A stretch of 64,000 nucleotides of DNA, taken from contig JALHNT010000008.1 of assembly GCA_022843385.1 (NCBI GenBank), positions 113,547-177,546 on the forward strand, in the 5' to 3' direction. The DNA is from Anaerolineae bacterium (GTDB lineage Bacteria > Chloroflexota > Anaerolineae > Aggregatilineales > Phototrophicaceae). Under the pieces are notes generated by a model. That model saw only the letters and a program-made list of their open reading frames with translations. It was not told the origin of the DNA and did no database searches. Both the position numbers and the translations under genes were made by a program. Below, one piece after another: positions 1 to 7,451 of the stretch. Within the stretch, counting starts at the first letter, position 1, and the number at the start of each line of letters is the position of its first letter.

Positions 1-180
1 AATTCGAGGACTCTTATCGGTGACATATCCTCGTGCACCTGTTCGCCTGTATGGAATGATGATGCCCGATAATGTCTGTCAGCCACACGGTCTGGCTGAA
101 CCTCTCCTCTTAAGCTCCAGTGTAATCGTTTTCAGCATTTTTGTGCATTGAGATTAGGCGATATTACAACACTTGTAAGG

Positions 181-2112
181 TCAGCCCAGGCCGAAGCGCT
201 GCCCCCACAGCTCCAGCGTCAGCAGGCGGAAGATCACCTCGACCTGGCTGGCACGCCCTTCGAAATGATCGCGCAGCAGCCGTTCGCGGGCTTCGAGGTT
301 GAAGAAGCGGCTGGTGAAATTGTTGGGGTCGAGCAGAAGGTCCTGGATCCGCTGGCTCAGTTCGCCATCAAACCAGTTCAGGATCGGCGTGCTAAAGGGC
401 TGCTTCGGACGTTCCAGGGCAAATTCGGGCAGCAGCGGCTGCATGGCGTGGCGCAGGACCACCTTGTTGCTGCTCATGCGGATGGCGGGCGGGACGTTGG
501 CAGCGAACTTGAGCATCTCCGGGTCGAACAGCGGCACGCGCGCCTCCAGCGATGCGGCCATCGTCACCTTGTCGGTATGCAGCAGGGCGTTGCCGGTCAG
601 CCAGGTATTGATGAAGAGCGCCTGTGCCGTATCCGCCGGATCATCGCGCCAGCTTCGGCTGATGATGGCGTCGTAAGTCCGTTCCTTGTGCTGCGCTTGC
701 TGCCAGGCCTGGCGCACCTCCGGCTTATACAACTGGTCGCGCAGCGTGTCGCTGAAGGCCATGCCATCGAACGACATCAGGCGGCGGATGCCCTCGTTGC
801 GCGGCAGGGTCGCCTGCTGTAAACGCGGCAGATAGGTCGGCAGCGCACCGATCACCCGCCAGCGCTTCATCGCCGGGTAATCCCGTTCCAACCGCTGAAA
901 AGTATCGGCGATGACCGGTTGTTTCCCCAGCCGCGCCCCCCAGCCTGCCTGACGCCGCAGCAGCTCCGGCAGCAGACGATGACCGGGATACCCGCCGAAC
1001 AGCTCATCGCCGCCCAGCCCGGTCAGCACCACCTTAACTTCCCGCGCCGTGTGTTCCGCCAGCAGCAGCAGCGAAACAGCTGACGAGTTGGCAATTGGTT
1101 CATCGTGATGATAAACCGTCTTCAGCAGCCCTTCCCACCAGGTCTCGGCCGTGATGACGCGCTCGTGGTGGTCAGTCTTAAAATGCTCGGCGATGCGGCG
1201 GGCGTGCAGCAATTCATTATCCGGCGTGGTGGTGTCATAACCGACGGTGTAGGTCTTCACCCGTCCGCCAGCCTCCTTCGCCATCAGCGCCAGCATCGCC
1301 GCCGAGTCGATGCCCCCGCTCAGGAACAGACCCAGCGGCACATCGCTGCGCAAGTGGATCTGCACCGCTTCGGTCAGCCGTTCCCGCGCCTCCTGTGCCA
1401 CCAGCCCGTCATCCACCCGACCCGCCCGAGCCGGATGGGGGAATTCCCAGAACGGATGCAGGACGGGTTCACGCCCGATCTCGGCCACCAGCGCATGACC
1501 GGGCGGCAGGCGGTTGACGCCGCTGAAGAGCGTCTCAGGGCCGATCATATAGCCGAAGCTCATGTAGGTGTCGAGCGTGTCGAGGTTGATCTCATGTGGG
1601 GTTTGCGGGTCGGCGAACAGGGCTTTGGCTTCGCTGGCGAACAACAGCCGACCCTGGCGCTGGCACAGGTACAGCGGTTTCATGCCGATATGATCGACAG
1701 CCAGCACCAAGCGGCGGGCGCGGCTGTCCCACAGGGCGAAGCCGTACATGCCGCGCAGGTGGGCGAACAAGTTCAGACCGTGTTCTTCGTAGAGATGGAT
1801 GATGGTCTCGCCGTCGCCATCGGTCGCCAGCCGGTGATTGCGCCGTTTCAGCGTATCGCGCAGTTCACGGTAATTGTAGATCTCGCCATTGAAGACCAGG
1901 GCGATGCTCCGGTCTTCGTTGAACAGCGGTTGATCGCTGCCAACGACATCAATGATGCTCAGGCGGCGCATCCCCAGCGAGACATCCGCCGCGTCGAAGA
2001 AGCCCTCGCCATCCGGCCCGCGATGGCGAATCCGGTCAGCCATCTGCCGCGTCAGCCCCGTCTCGATGCGCTGCTGCCCGTTGAGATCAACTGCTCCACA
2101 AATGCCGCACAT
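181..2112 (-). CDS. asnB: Asparagine synthetase, glutamine-hydrolysing
   Basis: Cytosolic enzyme making asparagine from aspartate, glutamine and ATP. The start is fixed by MCGICG, where Cys2 is the class-II amidotransferase nucleophile exposed after Met removal. The glutaminase domain covers about residues 2-210 (RHRGPDG and GEIYNY visible). The synthetase domain follows with the PP-loop SGGIDSAA near residue 265. The 643-aa length fits the longer AsnB branch often found in polysaccharide or exosortase contexts, but no such genes are seen here. It is the last of three minus-strand genes, 100 bases behind its upstream neighbour. The Shine-Dalgarno sequence is weak. Family assignment is very secure; whether it acts in free asparagine synthesis or in modifying another substrate is not resolved. 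Confidence 0.95.
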   Translation of the reverse strand: MCGICGAVDLNGQQRIETGLTRQMADRIRHRGPDGEGFFDAADVSLGMRRLSIIDVVGSDQPLFNEDRSIALVFNGEIYNYRELRDTLKRRNHRLATDGDGETIIHLYEEHGLNLFAHLRGMYGFALWDSRARRLVLAVDHIGMKPLYLCQRQGRLLFASEAKALFADPQTPHEINLDTLDTYMSFGYMIGPETLFSGVNRLPPGHALVAEIGREPVLHPFWEFPHPARAGRVDDGLVAQEARERLTEAVQIHLRSDVPLGLFLSGGIDSAAMLALMAKEAGGRVKTYTVGYDTTTPDNELLHARRIAEHFKTDHHERVITAETWWEGLLKTVYHHDEPIANSSAVSLLLLAEHTAREVKVVLTGLGGDELFGGYPGHRLLPELLRRQAGWGARLGKQPVIADTFQRLERDYPAMKRWRVIGALPTYLPRLQQATLPRNEGIRRLMSFDGMAFSDTLRDQLYKPEVRQAWQQAQHKERTYDAIISRSWRDDPADTAQALFINTWLTGNALLHTDKVTMAASLEARVPLFDPEMLKFAANVPPAIRMSSNKVVLRHAMQPLLPEFALERPKQPFSTPILNWFDGELSQRIQDLLLDPNNFTSRFFNLEARERLLRDHFEGRASQVEVIFRLLTLELWGQRFGLG

Positions 2113-2212
2113 GGAATGTCAACCGTGCCTCTCTGATGGGATGGTCCCGCCCGTTAGTGTAATCGAGCATCCTGCCCGATTCCATGTGAAATCGACTGGC
2201 TGGTGGACTGGA

Positions 2213-2839
2213 CTATTCGGCGGCACTGGCGCGGCGCTGATAGCGTTGCGCTTCGCTGACAATGAATTCCACCGCGGCGCTGATGGTGGGGTCGGGCAGA
2301 GTGCCGGGTGGAAGATCGTAGATGACGATGGAGCTGATGGTGGGCGCATCCGGCAGGTTATCGATAACGACGCTGCCGATCTGCCCGGCCTGGAGTACGC
2401 TCAGTCGCAGCACTCGCCCGCTCAAGTAGATCGACTCCGATGGATCGAGGCGGATGGTCAGCCGGTTGGTGTCGGGCAGGCCGCTCGTCGCCAGACGAAG
2501 ACGGTCATCCTCCCAAGGGTGCGCTGCATCCACCAGCGCCAGTCCGAGCAGGTTGGCTTTGAGGCGTTCGCGGCTGGCTTCATCCACCAGCACATCGGTA
2601 TGGGCGGCATCATACCCCATCGCATCCAGCCCCAGCAGCATCGAGCGCCCGGCGGTGGCGGCGCAGTGCCAGACCTCCGGCGCACACGACCCTCCCAGGT
2701 CGAGCTGTAGCGTGCGCGCCTCCGGCAGCGCCAGCTTCAACTGACGCATAAAGGTCGCCAGACGGGGCAGCAGCCTCAGATCGCCGCGCAGATTGGCGGT
2801 GTAGAGCAGGTGGAGGGTTGACACAGTGATTGCTTTCAA
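2213..2839 (-). CDS. Metallophosphoesterase-like protein, probably non-catalytic
   Basis: A 208-aa protein of unknown function. Its N-terminus (LHLLYTANLRGDL near residue 9, then LQLDLGGSC near residue 45) resembles the opening of the 5'-nucleotidase/metallophosphoesterase fold, where the family has an Asp-x-His-Gly type motif and a second Asp-containing metal motif. Here the first motif reads TANLRG and the second DLGGS, so the usual metal ligands look lost. This is inference from pattern only. The protein is also shorter than catalytic members. It starts with TTG at 2839 (no ATG nearby; start uncertain) and follows the NYN gene after 15 bases, so the two are probably co-transcribed, with asnB behind. 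It could be a degenerate regulatory domain or an unrelated hypothetical. Confidence 0.6.
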   Translation of the reverse strand: MKAITVSTLHLLYTANLRGDLRLLPRLATFMRQLKLALPEARTLQLDLGGSCAPEVWHCAATAGRSMLLGLDAMGYDAAHTDVLVDEASRERLKANLLGLALVDAAHPWEDDRLRLATSGLPDTNRLTIRLDPSESIYLSGRVLRLSVLQAGQIGSVVIDNLPDAPTISSIVIYDLPPGTLPDPTISAAVEFIVSEAQRYQRRASAAE

Positions 2840-2854
2840 GCCGCTTTACAAAAC

Positions 2855-3475
2855 CTACCAACCAAGTGGTTTGTGGAATGTACCAATTGAGTCAGCGAGC
2901 GACGTAGGAAATTGGCTAGATTGCAGGACGCCGGCGCGTATCTGAATAAACTTTGATTTGATCTTCAGCAGTTCCTGGCTTGGACGTTTTTGTGGGTTGA
3001 GAATATATACCGGCTTGTTCAGCGTATTGATGACATAATCAATAGGTAATTTCAGATCAGAATCATTGGTGATGATTGCAGCAACATCAAATTGATGAGT
3101 GAATGCGTCAATTAAAAGCCATGAAGCCAGATTTACATCAGAGCCTTTCTCTTCGGTCTTGATGACTTCGACAGTTGCAGGAGGTGGATTAGCGGAGGCC
3201 ATGCGAACAGTATGGGAAAGGAATGCGCCAAGATGAATAGACAGATTGGGAAGTGTGTTTAAGGCACGCAAATAGGTCTGCTGACGAACAGGCTGCTGCG
3301 GATCAGTAGGACGTGCTTTAACAAGTGCAGTAAAATAACGTATTTGAGCGATAGTGCTTTGTGGCAATAGGAGTTTACACAGATGACTCAAATCAAGCCA
3401 TTTGTATGAGGTACCTTTGAGACAGCCATAATAGAGATTGAAGCCATCAACATATACGTAGGTCTTCAATAGCAC
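2855..3475 (-). CDS. NYN domain (PIN-like, LabA/DUF88-type) protein
   Basis: A 206-aa protein with the NYN/PIN-like nuclease fold. YVDGFNLYYG (Asp10) opens the domain, KGSDVNLA lies near residue 112 and ITNDSDL near residue 137; these are the acidic positions that bind metal in NYN proteins. Family members are putative RNases or act in RNA or signal processing; the substrate here is unknown. The start is GTG at 3475, preceded by a GGAG; an in-frame TTG two codons on would place GGAG at better spacing. The gene is visibly more AT-rich than asnB and the nuo genes, which may mean transfer. A terminator-like hairpin lies directly in its leader. It is divergent from the nuo operon. Confidence 0.85.
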   Translation of the reverse strand: MLLKTYVYVDGFNLYYGCLKGTSYKWLDLSHLCKLLLPQSTIAQIRYFTALVKARPTDPQQPVRQQTYLRALNTLPNLSIHLGAFLSHTVRMASANPPPATVEVIKTEEKGSDVNLASWLLIDAFTHQFDVAAIITNDSDLKLPIDYVINTLNKPVYILNPQKRPSQELLKIKSKFIQIRAGVLQSSQFPTSLADSIGTFHKPLGW

Positions 3476-3484
3476 TGGCTCCGT

Positions 3485-3512
3485 AAAAAGCAGAAGCCGC
3501 TCTCGCGGCTTC
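3485..3512 (-). terminator. Intrinsic-terminator-like hairpin in the leader of the NYN gene
   Basis: On the minus strand an 8-bp perfect stem (GAAGCCGC/GCGGCTTC, loop GAGA) is followed by TGC and five T residues. It ends only about 10 bases before the NYN start codon at 3475. A second short stem (CCCTGT/ACAGGG, 3516-3537) lies just upstream of it. No minus-strand gene lies upstream that would need terminating, so attenuation of the NYN transcript is an alternative. Confidence 0.5.
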
Positions 3513-3537
3513 GCGCCCTGTCACCGAAGCAACAGGG

Positions 3538-3788
3538 GGGATATATCAGTATTTTAGACGATAGGCCTGCCGGAGTCAATCATTTTCGCCCAAATCGCTA
3601 CCCATCGGGGTTGGTTAACCCTATCATCCGACTCCCTCAACCCTCGCTCATATGTCTCTCAGGCGCTGGCGGTAGCATTCAAGTTAACGGCGGTGTAGAA
3701 TTGGTTTGACAGCCCAAAAGGATTATGTTACTCTTCCTAGAGTCCGTTTGTTCAAAATTGTACAAACTCCCTGGCACGAGGTGAGCGC
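3538..3788. other. Divergent intergenic region before nuoA
   Basis: About 250 bases between the NYN gene leader and nuoA with no ORF that looks coding. It should hold the nuo promoter and the minus-strand NYN promoter. Apart from the candidate nuo promoter annotated separately, no operator-like palindrome was recognised. Confidence 0.5.
3706..3734 (+). promoter_or_regulatory. Candidate sigma-70-type promoter of the nuo operon
   Basis: A perfect -35 hexamer TTGACA (3706-3711), a 17-base spacer and a weak -10 TACTCT (3729-3734) lie 55 bases before the nuoA ATG. It is the only consensus -35 in the leader. The -10 matches only 3 of 6 positions, so the call is moderate. Confidence 0.45.
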
Positions 3789-4148
3789 ATGACCCTCAAC
3801 GAATTTGCCCCGATTGGTGCTTTGCTGGCGCTATCCGCCCTGGTCGCTTTTATTGTGGTGATTATCTCGCGGTTGTTTGGCCCGCTGCGGCCATCTTCGC
3901 GCAAGGCTGCGCCCTACGAAAGCGGCATGAAACCGATTGGCCCGGCCAACCGCCGGCTGCCGGTCAAGTTCTATATGATCGCCGTGCTGTTCATCATTTT
4001 TGATGTTGAAGTGGTTTTCTTCCTGCCCTGGGCGGTTCAGCTTCGGGAGCTGGGAGTTTATGGTTTAGCGGTAATGGGTGTGTTTCTATTCGTTTTGACA
4101 GTCGGGTTCATTTACGAGTGGAAGAAAGGTGCGATGGAATGGGAATAA
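3789..4148 (+). CDS. nuoA: NADH-quinone oxidoreductase subunit A
   Basis: Membrane subunit of complex I, 119 aa with three predicted transmembrane helices, next to the quinone site. Diagnostic residues are YESGMKPIG after helix 1 (the conserved switch-loop Glu-Ser-Gly) and [12 protein letters not shown] in helix 2. GAGGTGAG at 3778-3785 is a good Shine-Dalgarno for the ATG at 3789. First gene of the 14-subunit operon; its last 10 bases overlap nuoB, implying translational coupling. Length and motifs are normal. Confidence 0.97.
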   Translation: MTLNEFAPIGALLALSALVAFIVVIISRLFGPLRPSSRKAAPYESGMKPIGPANRRLPVKFYMIAVLFIIFDVEVVFFLPWAVQLRELGVYGLAVMGVFLFVLTVGFIYEWKKGAMEWE

Positions 4149-4645
4149 GCTCCAAACTGGGGAATTTAGGCGTGGTGACGACCACGCTGGATCAGGCCGT
4201 CAACTGGGGACGCACCGGCGCGATGTGGCCGCTGCTCTTCGGCCTGGCCTGTTGTGCTATTGAGTACATGAGTACCCAGGCATCGTCATATGACCTGTCA
4301 CGTTTTGGCATGGAACTGAACCGTGCCTCACCCCGTCAGGCTGATCTGCTGATTGTCTCTGGTCGCTTGACGCGCAAGATGGCACCGGTGGTACGCCAAC
4401 TGTACGATCAGATGGCGGCACCCAAGTGGGTCATCGCCATGGGTGACTGTGCCTCATGCGGCGGCGTTTATAACAACTACGCCGTTGTCCAGGGCTGCGA
4501 CGAGATCATTCCGGTGGATGTGTATGTGGCGGGCTGCCCGCCGCGCCCGGAACAACTGCTGCACGGCATCATGACGCTGCACGAAAAGATCAAGGGCGAG
4601 AGCATCCGCGATTGGGCGAGGGAAATCGAGCCGGTTCGCGCCTAA
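4139..4645 (+). CDS. nuoB: NADH-quinone oxidoreductase subunit B
   Basis: Peripheral-arm subunit carrying the terminal [4Fe-4S] cluster N2 that hands electrons to quinone. The ligands are visible: the tandem Cys pair in [11 protein letters not shown], the Cys in GDCASCGG and the Cys in AGCPPRPE. The ATG at 4139 is preferred over an in-frame GTG at 4118 because AGAAAGG lies 9 bases upstream of it; this gives 168 aa, normal for the family. It overlaps nuoA by 10 bases. A palindromic REP-like element separates it from nuoC. Confidence 0.96.
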   Translation: MGISSKLGNLGVVTTTLDQAVNWGRTGAMWPLLFGLACCAIEYMSTQASSYDLSRFGMELNRASPRQADLLIVSGRLTRKMAPVVRQLYDQMAAPKWVIAMGDCASCGGVYNNYAVVQGCDEIIPVDVYVAGCPPRPEQLLHGIMTLHEKIKGESIRDWAREIEPVRA

Positions 4646-4652
4646 ATCAACT

Positions 4653-4681
4653 GTAGGGGCAGGTTCGCAAGCCGCCCCTAC
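4653..4681. repeat. REP-like palindrome between nuoB and nuoC
   Basis: A 29-base imperfect palindrome with outer arms GTAGGGGC and GCCCCTAC around a GGTTCGCAAGCC core. It belongs to the same family as the perfect palindromes flanking the transposase at 61.2-61.9 kb. In the nuo transcript it would form a strong hairpin between nuoB and nuoC. Confidence 0.8.
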
Positions 4682-4706
4682 CGCCTAGCTATGGAAAGAT
4701 GAAACG

Positions 4707-5249
4707 ATGAGCATTCCTCAAGCCTTAAACCCGGCAGATGCCGTAAAGAAAGCCTTCCCGGATGCGGTGGAAGATGTGGTTGAATTCGCTGGCGAAATCA
4801 CGCTGGTGCTGAAGCCGGAGCATTTCGCGGCTGTCGCCCGTTATGTGCGCGACACCCCCGGCCTGGTCTACAACTTCCTCTCCGATGTCAGCGCGGTGGA
4901 TTATCACCCCAACATCGAGAATCCCCGTCCGGAGCGTTTCGGCGTGTCCTATCATATCCTGTCGATGATCTACAAGCGGCGGCTGCGGCTGAAGGTTTAT
5001 CTGCCGGAAGAAGAACCGGCGATGGACACCGGCACGGCGATCTGGCCGGGGGCGAACTGGCTGGAACGCGAGATCATGGACATGATGGGCATCGACTTCA
5101 AGGGCCACCCGGACAAGCGCCGTCTGCTCATGCCGGATGACTGGCACGGGCACCCGCATCGCCGCGATTATCCGCTGGGCTACGAGACGCCGATGTTCTC
5201 CTTCAACGTCGAGGAAATCAGCAAGCACAAGCTGCGAGCCAAAGAATAA
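4707..5249 (+). CDS. nuoC: NADH-quinone oxidoreductase subunit C
   Basis: Peripheral-arm 30-kDa subunit that helps seat NuoD and the quinone site; no cofactor. The family signature is present near residues 112-150: ERE..DMMGIDFKGHPD followed by HPHRRDYPLGYE. It is a separate 180-aa gene, not fused to nuoD. The ATG at 4707 follows GGAAAGATGAAACG. The gap to nuoD contains a degenerate copy of a CCTCACTCCCC-type intergenic repeat near 5265. Confidence 0.96.
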   Translation: MSIPQALNPADAVKKAFPDAVEDVVEFAGEITLVLKPEHFAAVARYVRDTPGLVYNFLSDVSAVDYHPNIENPRPERFGVSYHILSMIYKRRLRLKVYLPEEEPAMDTGTAIWPGANWLEREIMDMMGIDFKGHPDKRRLLMPDDWHGHPHRRDYPLGYETPMFSFNVEEISKHKLRAKE

Positions 5250-5361
5250 GACAACTTACCAACCTCACTCCCCTTCGGTTGACGGAGATGGGATGAGGTT
5301 ATGACCGGCAAGAGACACCACAGCACCCGTCCAGACGGGCGTGAATTTCGGGAGTAGAGGT

Positions 5362-6606
5362 ATGGCAGTCATTCAAAAAACCGATTGGGAAGGCAGCCTG
5401 CAAGAATTGAAAGGGCTGGTATCCGAACGGGCGATCACCGGGGAAACCATGCTCCTGAACATGGGGCCGCACCATCCCAGCACGCATGGTGTGCTGCGTC
5501 TGCTGCTGGAACTGGACGGTGAAGAGATCGTCACCTGTCTGCCGGATATTGGCTTCCTGCACACCGGCATCGAAAAGACGATTGAATCCAAAGGTTATGA
5601 AAAGGGCGTCACGCTCACTGATCGCATCGACTATCTCTCGCCGATGAACAACAACATGGCCTTCTGCATGGCGGTGGAGAAGCTGGCCGGCATTGATGTG
5701 CCGTACCGCGCCCAGATCATGCGCGTCATCTGTATGGAACTGACGCGGCTGAACAGCCATCTGGTGTGGCTGGGGACGCACTCGATTGATATGGGCGCGA
5801 TGAGCGTGTTCCTGTATGCCTTCCGCGAACGCGAGATGATCCTGAAGATGTTCGAGATGCTCTCCGGCCAGCGCATGATGGGCAGCTACATCCGTCCCGG
5901 CGGCCTGTGGCGCGACTTCCCCGATGAATTCATTCCGGCGCTGGAAGCCTTCCTCGATTATTTCCCAGGCAAGGTCGATGATTACGAAGCGCTGCTGACC
6001 AAGAACCCGCTATGGATTGACCGCACTCAGGGGATCGGCATCATCGAGCCGGAACAAGGGCTGGCCTGGGGCATCAGCGGGCCGAGCCTGCGCGGCAGCG
6101 GCATCTCGTGGGATCTGCGTAAATCGATGCCCTACAGCAGCTATGAAGAATTTGAGTTCAATGTGCCGGTGGGCGAACACGGCGATGTCTATGACCGCTT
6201 CTACATCCGCATCCTGGAGATGCGCGAGAGCGTCGGCATCATTCGGCAGGCGCTCAAGAAGCTGCCGAAGAAGGGGCCGTTCCGCACCGAGAACCGCAAG
6301 TTCGCCCCGCCGCCGCGCAGCGAACTGGGACAGAGCATGGAAGCCGTCATCCATCACTTCAAGCTGTGGACCGAAGGTTTCAGCGCCCCTGACCAGGAAG
6401 TATTCAGCGCGGTGGAAAGCCCACGCGGTGAAGTGGGTGTGTATCTGCATGGCACGGGTCGCAATACGCCGCGCCGGGTACACTTCAAGACACCGTCGTT
6501 CATGCATATCAGCGCCCTGCCCATCATGACTCACGGCCATCTGATCGCCGATCTGGTGGCGATTGTCGGCAGCGTGGATGTGGTGCTGGGCGATTGTGAC
6601 CGGTAG
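5362..6606 (+). CDS. nuoD: NADH-quinone oxidoreductase subunit D
   Basis: 49-kDa subunit of the peripheral arm, descended from the [NiFe]-hydrogenase large subunit, forming the quinone pocket with NuoB. GPHHPSTHGVLRL (near residue 35), which contains the conserved quinone-binding His, and the C-terminal ending VLGDCDR are typical. The ATG at 5362 (GGAG at 5351-5354) is chosen over a GTG seven codons upstream, giving 414 aa. Hydrogenase Ni ligands are absent, as expected for Nuo. A run of short GACT-type repeats separates it from nuoE. Confidence 0.96.
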   Translation: MAVIQKTDWEGSLQELKGLVSERAITGETMLLNMGPHHPSTHGVLRLLLELDGEEIVTCLPDIGFLHTGIEKTIESKGYEKGVTLTDRIDYLSPMNNNMAFCMAVEKLAGIDVPYRAQIMRVICMELTRLNSHLVWLGTHSIDMGAMSVFLYAFREREMILKMFEMLSGQRMMGSYIRPGGLWRDFPDEFIPALEAFLDYFPGKVDDYEALLTKNPLWIDRTQGIGIIEPEQGLAWGISGPSLRGSGISWDLRKSMPYSSYEEFEFNVPVGEHGDVYDRFYIRILEMRESVGIIRQALKKLPKKGPFRTENRKFAPPPRSELGQSMEAVIHHFKLWTEGFSAPDQEVFSAVESPRGEVGVYLHGTGRNTPRRVHFKTPSFMHISALPIMTHGHLIADLVAIVGSVDVVLGDCDR

Positions 6607-6720
6607 TCGTCAGTCATCAGTCAATAGTCTTCAGCTTCAGACGGAGACTACTGACTGGTCAATGGCTATTCGTGACTGCTGACTATCGACTGTTGACTAT
6701 CGACTGTTGACTAGGAATGG
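6607..6720. repeat. Low-complexity GACT/AGTC-word repeat between nuoD and nuoE
   Basis: Nearly the whole gap is built from short words such as GTCAGTCATCAGTC and GACTATCGACTGTT. The latter is a 14-base unit repeated in tandem (6681-6694, 6695-6708, with a partial third to 6713). Similar words recur at 23638-23663 and 29340-29365. This is an intergenic repeat of unknown function inside an operon. Confidence 0.75.
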
Positions 6721-6723
6721 AAC

Positions 6724-7212
6724 ATGGCTTTAGTAGAGAAGTACGCCGAGCAAATCCAAAAGACTTTCGCCAAGTACCCGGATAAGCGGTCAGCCGTCAT
6801 GCCGATGCTGCATCTGGCGCAGCAGGAGTATGGCTGGGTCTCGCCGGAGTCGATCCAGGAAGTGGCGGACATCTGCGAGATGGACCCGACCCAGGTCAAG
6901 TCCATCGCCGGGTTCTATACCATGTACTCGGAGAATCCCAAAGGCAAATACTGGCTTCAGGTCTGCACCGATCTGGCCTGCGCCCTGTGTGGTGCCGACC
7001 AGTATTACGAAGACCTGAAAAAGGAACTGGGCGTGGGCGATGGCGGCACGACCGAGGATGGCGTGTTCACCGTCGAGCATGTCATGTGCCTGGCGGCCTG
7101 TGACAAAGCGCCGATGATGCAGTGTAACTTCCACTTCGTCGAGAAGCTGGATATGGAAAAGACGCGCGAACTGCTGGCGCAGTGGCGGGCAGAAGCCGCG
7201 CAACAGGCGTAG
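6724..7212 (+). CDS. nuoE: NADH-quinone oxidoreductase subunit E
   Basis: 24-kDa subunit with a [2Fe-2S] cluster, off the main electron path beside NuoF. The ligands are two Cys in CTDLACALCG and two in VMCLAACDKAP, the usual thioredoxin-like ferredoxin arrangement. The length of 162 aa is normal. The ATG at 6724 follows GGAATGGAAC. An unusually long 239-base gap with no gene follows before nuoF. Confidence 0.96.
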   Translation: MALVEKYAEQIQKTFAKYPDKRSAVMPMLHLAQQEYGWVSPESIQEVADICEMDPTQVKSIAGFYTMYSENPKGKYWLQVCTDLACALCGADQYYEDLKKELGVGDGGTTEDGVFTVEHVMCLAACDKAPMMQCNFHFVEKLDMEKTRELLAQWRAEAAQQA

Positions 7213-7451
7213 TTGAAAGTAAAAAGTGCTGAGTAAAAAGTGGAATGCGGGTGGTGATGTTGCTCGTATGTACTGCGACACCCGATAGTAGCCTGGAATT
7301 GTATTCACTTTCAACTTAGCACATCTGCGGCATACTCTGACTGTAGGACATGATTTGAAAGTTTTTCGGACGCCCCTGTGCGTCTACACAGCCCCGGTGT
7401 AGCCCGCAGCGTCCGCAGCGAATCGCATGAGTAAGATAGAGGGTTGGAACA
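7213..7451. other. Spacer between nuoE and nuoF with inverted AAAGTG-type repeats
   Basis: No coding signal. AGTAAAAAGTG occurs twice close together (about 7218-7244). A 17-base segment near 7228-7244 has an imperfect inverted partner at about 7306-7322 (three mismatches), so the RNA could fold into a long stem. No clear promoter for nuoF was identified. Confidence 0.5.

Noticed and set aside
1..180. Gene fragment at the left edge
   Set aside because: No frame with a start and protein-like content was found before the asnB stop at 181.
4118..4138. Upstream GTG start for nuoB
   Set aside because: It would add seven residues not expected for NuoB, while AGAAAGG fits the ATG at 4139.
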